Shown: one piece after another, positions 9,814-16,100 of the stretch
How positions within the stretch are numbered: position 1 is the stretch's first letter
How the letters are laid out: each line of letters starts with the position of its first letter
Source: Staphylococcus simulans
Lineage (GTDB): Bacteria > Bacillota > Bacilli > Staphylococcales > Staphylococcaceae
Assembly (NCBI RefSeq): GCF_002994445.1
Contig: NZ_MRZJ01000016.1
Location: 1-34,151 of the forward strand
Length of the DNA stretch: 34,151 nucleotides
Direction of reading: 5' to 3'
The notes under the pieces: generated by a model
The model's input: only the letters and a program-made list of their open reading frames with translations
Databases searched by the model: none
Told to the model about the DNA's origin: nothing
Made by a program: the position numbers and the translations under genes

Positions 9814-11460
9814 TCAGCTGTTTTGTTTTGCGAAAGCTTTACCGATTGCTTCTAATTTGTGCGGTGCATCATGCATACCCATTTTTACTTCCACAAAGTG
9901 CATCATATCTGGATAAGCATTAATCGCTTCGAAAGCTTTTTTCAATTCTTCGCTTGTTGAAACATCATGGATTTTCACTTCATCTTTAGCACCGAAGACT
10001 GCTGGCAGTGCTTTATAATCCCACATAAAGATGTCGTTATAAGGTTCGTTTTCACCATGAATTTTACGTTCAACTGTATAACCATCATTATTGATGACGA
10101 ACAATACAGGTTTGATTTGTTCGCGAATCATCGTTGAAATACTTTGAACTGTTAATTGTAATGAACCATCACCGATGAGTAATAAGTTGCGGCGGTTTTG
10201 ATCCGCAATTTGTGTACCTAATGTAGCCGGCAGTGTATAACCGATTGAACCCCATAATGGTTGGCCAACGAACATATTGTTTTTATACAATGCTAAGTCA
10301 TAAGCACCGAAGAATGAAGTGCCTTGTTCAGCTAAAATTACATCATCCGGCGCAATAAAGTCTTGCATCATCTTGAAGTAAGTTTCTTGTGTTAATGGTT
10401 CATTTGATAATGTGTAGTTGCCTTCTTCTGGACGTACATATTTCGGATAATCTGCTTTATTCACATAATCCATTTCTAATAAGCCGTCTAATAGATCAGG
10501 CAATGTTACATCACTAGCTTCTGTATCATTCATTTTGAAGTTGTGTTGATTTAACATCACTACATCATCAATATCGAATTTGTATGAGAAGCCTGCAGTT
10601 GCTGAATCGGTAATTTTCGCACCGATATTTAAGATTGCGTCACTGTTATCCACATAGTCTCTGATGTTTTCTTCTGCGATAGAACCATCATAAATACCCA
10701 TGTAGTAAGGATTTTCTTCGTTGAAAGCCCCTTTGCCGAGTGACAATTGTGCAACTGGAATTTGTGTTTGGTTCACAAATTTTTCTAGTTTTTCATGCAG
10801 TTTGAAACTATTGATTTCATGTCCTGCAATAATCACAGGTTGTGACGCACTGTTTAATTTATCTTTGACCATTTCAATATATTTTGAGACATCTTCTGAT
10901 TGGCGTTTTGGTAATTCATATGCTGCTTCAACCTCGATTTCACTCATTGCCACATCAATCGGCAAATGTAAGTGTACAGGTCGTTTTTCAGCTAGTGCCG
11001 CATCGATTAAGCGCGGAATTTCTGTTTGTGCATTTTCAGGTGTAATGTAGCCTTGTGTTGTCGTAATTTCTTTGAACATTTTGCGATAGTTGTCGAATTC
11101 GCCTTCGCCAAGTGAATGGTGGACATATTTGCCCGCTTCTTCAACTGCACGTGTCGGTGCACCTGTAATCGCGATCACTGGTACACGTTCTGCATAAGAA
11201 CCTGCAACTCCATTTACTGCAGATAATTCACCTACACCAAACGTTGTGACCATTGCACTTAAACCATTCATACGTGCATAACCGTCAGCCGCATAACTTG
11301 CGTTTAATTCGTTGGTATTACCAATCCATTCAATATCTTTTCTGCTGATAATATCATCTAAGAATGCTAAGTTGAAATCGCCAGGAACGCCGAATACTTT
11401 ATCTACTCCAGCGGCGCTCAAGCAGTCCATTAAATACTCCCCTACACGTTTTTTCATCAT
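9814..11460 (-). CDS. ipdC: Indolepyruvate / 2-oxo acid decarboxylase (ThDP enzyme)
   Basis: Non-oxidative decarboxylase of the pyruvate/indolepyruvate decarboxylase family, converting 2-oxo acids to aldehydes. It is 548 residues, the normal length. Visible active-site features are Glu51 in NTNELNASYAADGYAR, the His114-His115 pair in YVHHSLGEGEFDNY, and the ThDP/Mg motif starting GDGSLQLTVQ and ending NNDGYTVE near residues 430-465. The substrate in vivo cannot be read from sequence; indolepyruvate, pyruvate and branched-chain oxo acids are all used by relatives. The start has AGGTGG upstream; two adjacent ATGs (11460, 11457) are possible. It is a single-gene transcript bounded by terminators at 9734-9766 and 11594-11616. 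Confidence 0.92.
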   Translation of the reverse strand: MMKKRVGEYLMDCLSAAGVDKVFGVPGDFNLAFLDDIISRKDIEWIGNTNELNASYAADGYARMNGLSAMVTTFGVGELSAVNGVAGSYAERVPVIAITGAPTRAVEEAGKYVHHSLGEGEFDNYRKMFKEITTTQGYITPENAQTEIPRLIDAALAEKRPVHLHLPIDVAMSEIEVEAAYELPKRQSEDVSKYIEMVKDKLNSASQPVIIAGHEINSFKLHEKLEKFVNQTQIPVAQLSLGKGAFNEENPYYMGIYDGSIAEENIRDYVDNSDAILNIGAKITDSATAGFSYKFDIDDVVMLNQHNFKMNDTEASDVTLPDLLDGLLEMDYVNKADYPKYVRPEEGNYTLSNEPLTQETYFKMMQDFIAPDDVILAEQGTSFFGAYDLALYKNNMFVGQPLWGSIGYTLPATLGTQIADQNRRNLLLIGDGSLQLTVQSISTMIREQIKPVLFVINNDGYTVERKIHGENEPYNDIFMWDYKALPAVFGAKDEVKIHDVSTSEELKKAFEAINAYPDMMHFVEVKMGMHDAPHKLEAIGKAFAKQNS

Positions 11461-11497
11461 TCATTCCACCTTTTGTCTCTATTTCTAATACACTACT

Positions 11498-11537
11498 AGA
11501 ATAACTTATTTACATTAATTCGGTCAATAAAGTTGAC
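11498..11537 (-). promoter_or_regulatory. Candidate ipdC promoter with a dyad at the -35
   Basis: Minus strand TTGACC (11527-11522) and TATTCT (11503-11498) with an 18-base spacer. GTCAA (11523-11527) and TTGAC (11533-11537) form an inverted repeat overlapping the -35, a possible regulator site. Confidence 0.4.
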
Positions 11538-11593
11538 TTATATAAATCGCAATTTTCAATCTAATACGTTGAAATTTAACCAAATAGCCAAAT

Positions 11594-11616
11594 AAAAAGC
11601 CTTGCGAAATCGCAAG
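11594..11616 (-). terminator. Intrinsic terminator downstream of the MarR transcript
   Basis: Minus-strand CTTGCG-ATTT-CGCAAG stem followed by GCTTTTTATT. It ends the leftward transcript that carries the MarR gene and the short ORF remnant. Confidence 0.75.
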
Positions 11617-11649
11617 ACATTTAAAGTATTCTATAAACTTGTATCGCTG

Positions 11650-11757
11650 TTAAAAAACTTCTTTGCCGACCGCGTCGCCAAAGTCTATTGCTTTTTCATG
11701 ATATAATCCGCCTTCTTGATAAAAGGTGCGGATTTTGTTTTTTAATGATGTATCCTT
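11650..11757 (-). pseudogene. Short ORF remnant without a start codon
   Basis: After the MarR gene an open minus-strand frame of 35 codons runs from a TAA at 11760-11758 to a TAA at 11652-11650. It reads SLKNKIRTFYQEGGLYHEKA then IDFGDAVGKEVF, a protein-like mix of charged, aromatic and glycine residues. There is no ATG, GTG or TTG in the frame; the first codons are AAG GAT ACA TCA. An ATG at about 11777 opens the same frame but stops at 11758. I read it as a small gene that has lost its start or been cut by a point mutation. I do not recognise the family. The remaining bases to the terminator hold nothing I can identify. Confidence 0.3.
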
Positions 11758-11806
11758 TTAACGAAAGTAACCGCATATCATACAGATACTTCCCTTTATA
11801 TCGTCG

Positions 11807-12262
11807 TTATTCTTCTAAATCCCCTTTTAAATACTTTACTTCTTGGAAGCCGGGACGTTTACTTGCGAGTTCTTCCATCATCGCATTCCAGTTATTACCG
11901 ACTTTACCTTTAATACTTTGAAGCAAATCATTTTGGGCTTGGTTGATTTCAGTGACTAAGTTATGACCCTTATCAGTCACAAAGAGTTCTTTGACTCTGC
12001 CGTCTGTTTGAGATTTCTTTTCGATGACTAATCCTTCATCTTTTAGTTTTTTAAGTGTTTGGTGGCTGCCTTGTTTTGAGATTTCCATGCTTTTAAGCAA
12101 ATCTTTGATGGTGATTCCTGGTACTTTGTCGATGAAGAATAAGAAGCGATGATGCTGGCGGCTCATACCTTTCTTCTCTATGATTTCATCCGCAGTATGG
12201 ATAAATGTTTTGTAGGCAAAATAAAACAGTAGGTGTTCATAATCATTATTATGCGTGGACAT
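11807..12262 (-). CDS. MarR-family transcriptional regulator
   Basis: Winged-helix repressor/activator of the MarR type, about 151 residues. The fold is visible as an N-terminal helix pair (HLLFYFAYKTFIHTADEIIE), a recognition region at about residues 57-80 (TIKDLLKSMEISKQGSHQTL then KKLKDEGLVIEKKS), the wing QTDGRVKELFVTDKG, and C-terminal dimer helices. I chose the ATG at 12262 rather than the ATG at 12271 because AAAGGA lies nine bases before it but directly abuts the upstream ATG. It follows the small membrane protein gene by 60 bases and is likely co-transcribed with it. Target genes are unknown; the divergent cstA-like gene, its own promoter and ipdC are candidates. Confidence 0.87.
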   Translation of the reverse strand: MSTHNNDYEHLLFYFAYKTFIHTADEIIEKKGMSRQHHRFLFFIDKVPGITIKDLLKSMEISKQGSHQTLKKLKDEGLVIEKKSQTDGRVKELFVTDKGHNLVTEINQAQNDLLQSIKGKVGNNWNAMMEELASKRPGFQEVKYLKGDLEE

Positions 12263-12321
12263 TCTATACATTCCTTTACTTCATATTCTTCTCATTATGT
12301 ATTTTCTGACAATTAACTCCA

Positions 12322-12570
12322 TTATAGCAAGAGTTCAATCAGAGCTAAAGCACACCCGAATAACCCTATGATAATGATCGCCAACGCAAATTTGTTTTTG
12401 CGCCTGCTGTAAAAGAGTGTGCCGAGCAACACTATCACTAGATCACTCAACAAATTGGAAAGTGCATTTTTGATAGTAATAAATTTGAACAAGTCTAATA
12501 ACTGAATTGATATGAGTACTACGGTGAGAACTGCCAAGCTGTTTAAAATTAATATTTTATGTTTTTTCAT
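12322..12570 (-). CDS. Small membrane protein, function unknown
   Basis: A protein of 82 residues from the ATG at 12570 (MKKHKILILNSLAVL), selected because GGAAGTG lies six bases upstream; two upstream ATGs at 12603 and 12576 lack good ribosome binding sites. Three hydrophobic segments are visible: about residues 6-26, 33-52 and 60-82, with a basic turn (SRRKNK) between the last two. The C terminus ends in the membrane (LALIELLL). The layout resembles small Bacillus/Staphylococcus membrane proteins of the DUF3953 kind, but this is a weak resemblance. It precedes the MarR gene and may be co-expressed with it; a role in drug or stress response would be speculation. Confidence 0.6.
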   Translation of the reverse strand: MKKHKILILNSLAVLTVVLISIQLLDLFKFITIKNALSNLLSDLVIVLLGTLFYSRRKNKFALAIIIIGLFGCALALIELLL

Positions 12571-12588
12571 ATGCATCACTTCCCATAG

Positions 12589-12607
12589 TATAATATTACT
12601 CATTATA
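12589..12607 (-). promoter_or_regulatory. Promoter and dyad of the membrane-protein/MarR operon
   Basis: Minus strand has an extended -10, TGGTATAAT, with TATAAT at 12607-12602. TATAAT and ATTATA form an inverted repeat across 12589-12607 that covers the -10 and start site, a plausible autoregulatory MarR operator. Confidence 0.45.
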
Positions 12608-12629
12608 CCACAGAGTTTTAGGCATGTTG

Positions 12630-12659
12630 TTGTGAATTTTCATTTATTCTTTGTACAAT
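12630..12659 (+). promoter_or_regulatory. Candidate promoter of the cstA-like gene
   Basis: TTGTGA (12630-12635) and TACAAT (12654-12659) with an 18-base spacer, divergent from the MarR operon promoter only about 25 bases away, so one regulator could control both. Confidence 0.45.
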
Positions 12660-12692
12660 GACATCAACACGAACTTAAAGGGAGATGCTAGG

Positions 12693-13811
12693 ATGGTACG
12701 ATTTAAAACGGTTCAAATTACCGATTTGACAGATGAAGATTTACAAGCAATGGGAGCACAAGGACAACTCATAGATGTAAGGGAAACAGATGAGTACGAA
12801 GCAGGTCATATTGAAGACGCGTTAAACTATCCGCTATCGACATTAAATACAAAATTTCCATTAGACCAAGGCAAAACTTATTATATTTACTGCCAAGCCG
12901 GCAAACGCAGCCAGCAAGCCAGCCAAATGTTAAGCGACAGCGGTTTTGAAGTCGTGAATCTAAACGGCGGTTACCAAGCATACAGTGAACAGCAAGAAGT
13001 CGAACACACACCAGACAACACTGATACAGATAAGACAGATACACCTCAACAAGCAGTGTCTGAAGAGACAAAGACTATACATCCTGATCGCAAGCAAGTG
13101 AATTACAGCGGCTTGCAATGTCCTGGTCCGATTATGAATTTAAGCAGAGAAATCAAACAGCTGAACCCCGGTCAACAAATCGAAGCGACAGTAACAGACC
13201 CTGGTTTTTCAAGTGATATTCAAAGCTGGGTCAAACAAACAGGCCATCGCCTGATTGACTTAAACACTGACAATGACAAAGTCACAGCTGTGATTGAAAA
13301 AGGCGAAGAGAAATCTAAAGACATGACTGTTCACAAATCAGACAACGGTACAACAATTGTATTATTCAGCGGCGAACTGGATAAAGCATTAGCAGCGCTT
13401 ATTATCGCTAATGGTGCACGTGCTGCAGGCAGAGATGTCTCCATCTTCTTCACTTTCTGGGGACTAAATGCTTTAAAACGCACAGACGCACCTAAAGTGA
13501 AGAAACATGGCTTAGAAAAACTCTTTGATTTGATGCTGCCGAAAGGTCCAGAAAGTATGCCTTTATCTAAAATGAATATGTTCGGTCTCGGCCGCTTCAT
13601 GATGAAATTACTCATGAAACAAAAGAACGTGGATTCTCTGCCATCACTCATCGATAAAGCCATCGAAAATGATATTAAACTGATCGCATGTACAATGAGT
13701 ATGGATGTAATGGGCATCAAACGAGAAGAATTGCGTCCTGAAGTTCAAATCGGCGGTGTCGGTACGTACATCGGAGATACAGAACAAGCCAAACATAATC
13801 TGTTTATTTAA
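12693..13811 (+). CDS. cstA: CstA-like sulfurtransferase (rhodanese-TusA-DsrE fusion)
   Basis: Persulfide-handling protein of 372 residues with the three-domain order of staphylococcal CstA. Residues 8-100 are a rhodanese domain (LIDVRETDEYEAGHI, active Cys67 in YIYCQAGKRS). A charged linker spans about 100-135. Residues 136-203 are a TusA domain (Cys143 in LQCPGPIMNL). Residues 220-372 are a DsrE/DsrF-like domain (LFSGELDKALAALIIANGA; Cys333 in IACTMSMDVMG). Start ATG 12693 is chosen because GGGAG lies eight bases upstream; an in-frame ATG at 12651 overlaps the promoter. In S. aureus the cst genes form a sulfide-stress cluster with CstR, CstB and Sqr; here none of those partners is present, so the gene stands alone. 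A terminator follows. Confidence 0.87.
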   Translation: MVRFKTVQITDLTDEDLQAMGAQGQLIDVRETDEYEAGHIEDALNYPLSTLNTKFPLDQGKTYYIYCQAGKRSQQASQMLSDSGFEVVNLNGGYQAYSEQQEVEHTPDNTDTDKTDTPQQAVSEETKTIHPDRKQVNYSGLQCPGPIMNLSREIKQLNPGQQIEATVTDPGFSSDIQSWVKQTGHRLIDLNTDNDKVTAVIEKGEEKSKDMTVHKSDNGTTIVLFSGELDKALAALIIANGARAAGRDVSIFFTFWGLNALKRTDAPKVKKHGLEKLFDLMLPKGPESMPLSKMNMFGLGRFMMKLLMKQKNVDSLPSLIDKAIENDIKLIACTMSMDVMGIKREELRPEVQIGGVGTYIGDTEQAKHNLFI

Positions 13812-13845
13812 AAAATTATTAATATATACTGCTCTGCACTACATC

Positions 13846-13880
13846 AGTCTCTGTTCTGAAAAAGGATAGAGACTTTTCTT
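13846..13880 (+). terminator. Intrinsic terminator of the cstA-like gene
   Basis: AGTCTCT (13846-13852) pairs with AGAGACT (13868-13874) followed by TTTTCTT. It separates this gene from the toxin-like locus. Confidence 0.75.
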
Positions 13881-13921
13881 ATCACTTGGCAGACATTAAA
13901 CTAATGTGCTAATATTTATAT

Positions 13922-13935
13922 CGAACATTTGTTCG
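13922..13935. promoter_or_regulatory. Perfect LexA (SOS) box upstream of the toxin-like gene
   Basis: CGAAC-ATTT-GTTCG is a perfect match to the Gram-positive LexA/DinR consensus CGAAC-N4-GTTCG. It ends eight bases upstream of the -35 of the toxin promoter. Confidence 0.8.
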
Positions 13936-13943
13936 TATTTTCT

Positions 13944-13972
13944 TTGAAAACGTGTTCGTAAAATGCTAAAAT
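13944..13972 (+). promoter_or_regulatory. Promoter of the toxin-like mRNA
   Basis: TTGAAA (13944-13949) and TAAAAT (13967-13972) with an ideal 17-base spacer. The expected start of transcription is about 13979-13981, which places GAGTAAAGG at the 5' end. Confidence 0.7.
13945..13958. promoter_or_regulatory. Second, imperfect LexA-like box over the -35
   Basis: TGAAA-ACGT-GTTCG matches eight of the ten consensus positions of CGAAC-N4-GTTCG. It overlaps the -35 and its centre is 23 bases from that of the perfect box, about two helical turns. Confidence 0.5.
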
Positions 13973-14004
13973 AAGTTTATGAGTAAAGGTCGCCTTACTT
14001 TATT

Positions 14005-14046
14005 GTGAGTACCTCACGCGCCTTGAATTGGTAATGAAAGTGAGGT
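14005..14046 (+). promoter_or_regulatory. Anti-Shine-Dalgarno switch in the toxin leader
   Basis: ACCTCAC (14011-14017) is perfectly complementary to GTGAGGT (14040-14046), the ribosome binding site of the toxin-like ORF. The same CTCAC can instead pair with GTGAG at 14005-14009. Two exclusive structures are therefore possible, one hiding and one freeing the ribosome binding site. Confidence 0.6.
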
Positions 14047-14053
14047 GATGTGG

Positions 14054-14167
14054 ATGGAGATTATTATCCATGAGCTCACAATTAATTTCTCCTCAATTGT
14101 TCAAATTGCAGTGTTAACAACGGCTATCAAGTTCCTTATCAGCAAAAAGAACAACAAAAAAGACTAG
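14054..14167 (+). CDS. Type I toxin-like membrane peptide, 37 residues
   Basis: Predicted small membrane-active peptide. The sequence begins MEIIIHELTINFSSIVQ, continues through one hydrophobic segment (about residues 10-30, IAVLTTAIKFLI) and ends in a strongly basic tail (SKKNNKKD). This size and layout match type I toxins such as the Fst/TxpA/BsrG classes, but I do not recognise the exact family. Start ATG 14054 is preferred because GTGAGGTG lies at proper distance; the upstream in-frame ATG at 14048 overlaps that site and would add only Met-Trp. It has its own SOS-type promoter, a leader with an anti-Shine-Dalgarno sequence, a long 3' UTR and a terminator. A convergent antisense RNA covers the 3' UTR. 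Toxicity is inferred from architecture. Confidence 0.7.
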   Translation: MEIIIHELTINFSSIVQIAVLTTAIKFLISKKNNKKD

Positions 14168-14190
14168 CTATGCGGCAACATAACTAGTCT
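14155..14190 (-). terminator. Terminator of the antisense RNA
   Basis: On the minus strand AGACTAG (14190-14184) pairs with CTAGTCT (14167-14161), extended by TATG/CATA pairing with one mismatch, and is followed by a T run (complement of 14161-14156). On the plus strand it lacks a U-run, so toxin transcripts pass through. Confidence 0.75.
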
Positions 14191-14231
14191 CCTATAAGGT
14201 TCGTTTGGTAATCACAATCGTGCGTTGTGAG

Positions 14232-14240
14232 CCTTTACTC
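14232..14240 (+). repeat. Toxin mRNA 3' element complementary to its 5' end
   Basis: CCTTTACTC (14232-14240) is the exact reverse complement of GAGTAAAGG (13981-13989), extendable by one G-U pair. It would hold the 5' and 3' ends of the full-length mRNA together, as in hok-type and BsrG-type toxin mRNAs. Confidence 0.5.
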
Positions 14241-14275
14241 TAGCCTTCAGTCCTACATGACTGGGGGCTATTTTA
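14241..14275 (+). terminator. Terminator of the toxin-like mRNA
   Basis: TAGCCTTCAGTC (14241-14252) pairs along 12 bp with GACTGGGGGCTA (14259-14270), two G-U pairs, loop of six, followed by TTTTATT. Confidence 0.8.
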
Positions 14276-14285
14276 TTACAACTAA

Positions 14286-14314
14286 ATCTTACCAAATTTT
14301 ATGATCGATTTCAA
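14286..14314 (-). promoter_or_regulatory. Promoter of the antisense RNA
   Basis: Minus-strand TTGAAA (14314-14309) and TAAGAT (14291-14286) with an ideal 17-base spacer, lying between the fructokinase stop and the toxin terminator. No LexA box is present, so it would be constitutive. Confidence 0.65.
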
Positions 14315-14357
14315 TTAAATTGCGGTTTATCTGAAACACGGTTGCGAACAATGGTGT

Positions 14358-15314
14358 TTAGTGCTCATCTAAAAATGCATTTACTTTTGATAATTCCGGC
14401 AAGCTTCCTATCGCACCATAATGCATTGTCGTCAATGCACCGACTGCATTAGCAAACTTGATGAAATCATGTGCTGATTTTACTAAATCTTCACGGCTGT
14501 TTCCAAGCAATTGGTATAACATTGCGCCGATAAAGGCATCGCCTGCACCCGTTGTATCTTTGACCTCAGCTTTAAAACCTGGATGTTCAGCTGCTTTTCC
14601 TGCATTCGTATATAAAGATGCGCCGTCTTTGCCTTTTGTCACAATCACGATTTCCACATTTCCTTCAAATAAGGATTGTACAGCGGCTTCTTGATCAATT
14701 ATACCTGTAATAAATTCAAGTTCATCATCCGCAATTTTTAAAACATGGGCTTTTGGTATAAATGCACGAACAGTATGTTTCAATTCTTCTTTTGAATCCC
14801 AAAGCGGGAAACGTAAATTCGGATCGAATACAATTGTACCTTGTGCTTCTTTCATTTTCTCTATAATTACTTCATGCGTTGCTTTCATTGCGCTCGGTAC
14901 AAGGTCAACAGAACAAAAATGCAAGATGTCTGTTTTATCGAAATGGATATCTTGTACTTGTTCTGTTTTTAGAAGCATATCCGCTGAAGGTTTACGGTAA
15001 AAGGCAAAATCACGCTCTCCTGTTTGAGTTAAACTCACAAAAGCTAAAGCAGTATTCGCTTGGCTGGTTTGAAGGATATAACGTGTATCGACACCTACTT
15101 CAGTTAAAGTATCGATAATCTTTTCGCCGAAAGCATCTTCTCCTACTTGTGTAATGAGTGAAGCATGTCGTCCTAATTTAGCAACACAGCTTGCGACATT
15201 CGCAGGTGCCCCGCCGACTTGCGGTCCAAATTGCGTCACTTCTTTTAATTTGACATCTCTTTCTTTAGGAATGAAATCAATCAAGGCTTCTCCTATGGCA
15301 TAAAGTTGATGCAT
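14358..15314 (-). CDS. scrK: Fructokinase (PfkB family)
   Basis: ATP-dependent sugar kinase of the PfkB/ribokinase family, 318 residues; most likely phosphorylates fructose released from sucrose. PfkB signature 1 is visible as GPQVGGAPANVASCVAKLG (residues 30-48) and signature 2 as DTTGAGDAFIGAML, with the catalytic base Asp259 in GAGD. DPNLRFPLW (164-172) is typical of fructokinases rather than ribokinases. The start has AAGGAAGGG nine bases upstream. It lies 24 bases after the TetR gene on the same strand, so the two are probably one operon. No sucrose phosphotransferase or sucrase gene is adjacent. I see no clear terminator between its stop and the antisense RNA promoter, so read-through into that RNA is possible. 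Confidence 0.87.
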   Translation of the reverse strand: MHQLYAIGEALIDFIPKERDVKLKEVTQFGPQVGGAPANVASCVAKLGRHASLITQVGEDAFGEKIIDTLTEVGVDTRYILQTSQANTALAFVSLTQTGERDFAFYRKPSADMLLKTEQVQDIHFDKTDILHFCSVDLVPSAMKATHEVIIEKMKEAQGTIVFDPNLRFPLWDSKEELKHTVRAFIPKAHVLKIADDELEFITGIIDQEAAVQSLFEGNVEIVIVTKGKDGASLYTNAGKAAEHPGFKAEVKDTTGAGDAFIGAMLYQLLGNSREDLVKSAHDFIKFANAVGALTTMHYGAIGSLPELSKVNAFLDEH

Positions 15315-15338
15315 GGTATCCCTTCCTTCATACTTATT

Positions 15339-15941
15339 CTATATATTATCAGATGCAATCAAACGCAGCGGCCCATTAAAGGAAAGCTTCGCGATATATG
15401 TGATCAATGTATCTACATCTACTCTTTGTTCATCTTGAACCCATTGTTTGAATAGTGCAAGCATCGAACCACATACATAGCTATGAAAATAACTCAATGG
15501 TATACCAGCAATCTCCCCTTTATCATCCATACGTGCGCTCATATTTTCTAGGATATTCTCTTTCAAACGTTCCTCTAATTGGCTGCGTCTATCAAGGTTT
15601 AACACCACTTGATAAAATTCCAAATTTGCTTGGACATGTTCCATTACATTTTTAAGGAAATGATTCGTATATACTTCCAGAAACTCATCAATATTTTTTA
15701 CGGATTCTAACAATTTTGATATACGTGTCATGCTATGCAACTCTTCCACATATTCATTCTCCATCGATGTTAGTAAAATATATTTATCTTCATAATGTAA
15801 ATAAAATGTTCCTCTGTTAATATCTGCCGCATTTGAAATGTCGCTGATAGTAATTTTGTCTAAATCTTTCTCTTTCAATAATTGGATAAAAGCATTTTTA
15901 ATCGCATTTCTTGTTTTTCTTACACGTCTATCTTCTGCCAT
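15339..15941 (-). CDS. TetR/AcrR-family regulator
   Basis: One-component repressor of 200 residues. The N-terminal helix-turn-helix is clear: RKTRNAIKNAFIQLLKEKDL then ITISDISNAADINRGTFYLH and YEDKYILL. The C-terminal ligand domain (about 70-195) is of the kind found in regulators beside YhgE/Pip-type and DhaS-like genes. GAGGAG lies nine bases before the ATG. It is divergent from the YhgE/Pip-like gene with a 150-base gap and upstream of scrK on the same strand. Context suggests it represses the divergent membrane protein gene and itself; the link to fructokinase is probably accidental. Confidence 0.88.
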   Translation of the reverse strand: MAEDRRVRKTRNAIKNAFIQLLKEKDLDKITISDISNAADINRGTFYLHYEDKYILLTSMENEYVEELHSMTRISKLLESVKNIDEFLEVYTNHFLKNVMEHVQANLEFYQVVLNLDRRSQLEERLKENILENMSARMDDKGEIAGIPLSYFHSYVCGSMLALFKQWVQDEQRVDVDTLITYIAKLSFNGPLRLIASDNI

Positions 15942-16017
15942 AGCATATATCTCCTCACTTTACTCAACAAACTTCATAACTATGTTGATTACTTAACAAT
16001 CCATACTATATTGCATA

Positions 16018-16045
16018 TTGAATTGAATTTACTACCTATTATAAT
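16018..16045 (+). promoter_or_regulatory. Candidate promoter of the YhgE/Pip-like gene
   Basis: TTGAAT (16018-16023) and a perfect TATAAT (16040-16045) with a 16-base spacer. CAACA/TGTTG half-sites occur on both sides (near 15966, 15981, 16065 and 16073) and may be TetR contacts, but no single clean palindrome is visible. Confidence 0.5.
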
Positions 16046-16100
16046 GGTCATTGTAACTATAAATCAACACAATGTTCAATAAAAAATAGGAGTGAAAATC

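Larger units (their letters stand above)
14155..14279 (-). ncRNA. Predicted antisense RNA (antitoxin) opposite the toxin 3' UTR
   Basis: A minus-strand promoter at 14314-14286 would start an RNA at about 14279, and a strong intrinsic terminator ends it at about 14155, giving an RNA of about 125 bases with no ORF of note. It is fully complementary to the last dozen bases of the toxin ORF and its whole 3' UTR, as in TxpA/RatA and BsrG/SR4 pairs. It also contains GAGTAAAGG, the same nine bases as the predicted 5' end of the toxin mRNA. Confidence 0.65.
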
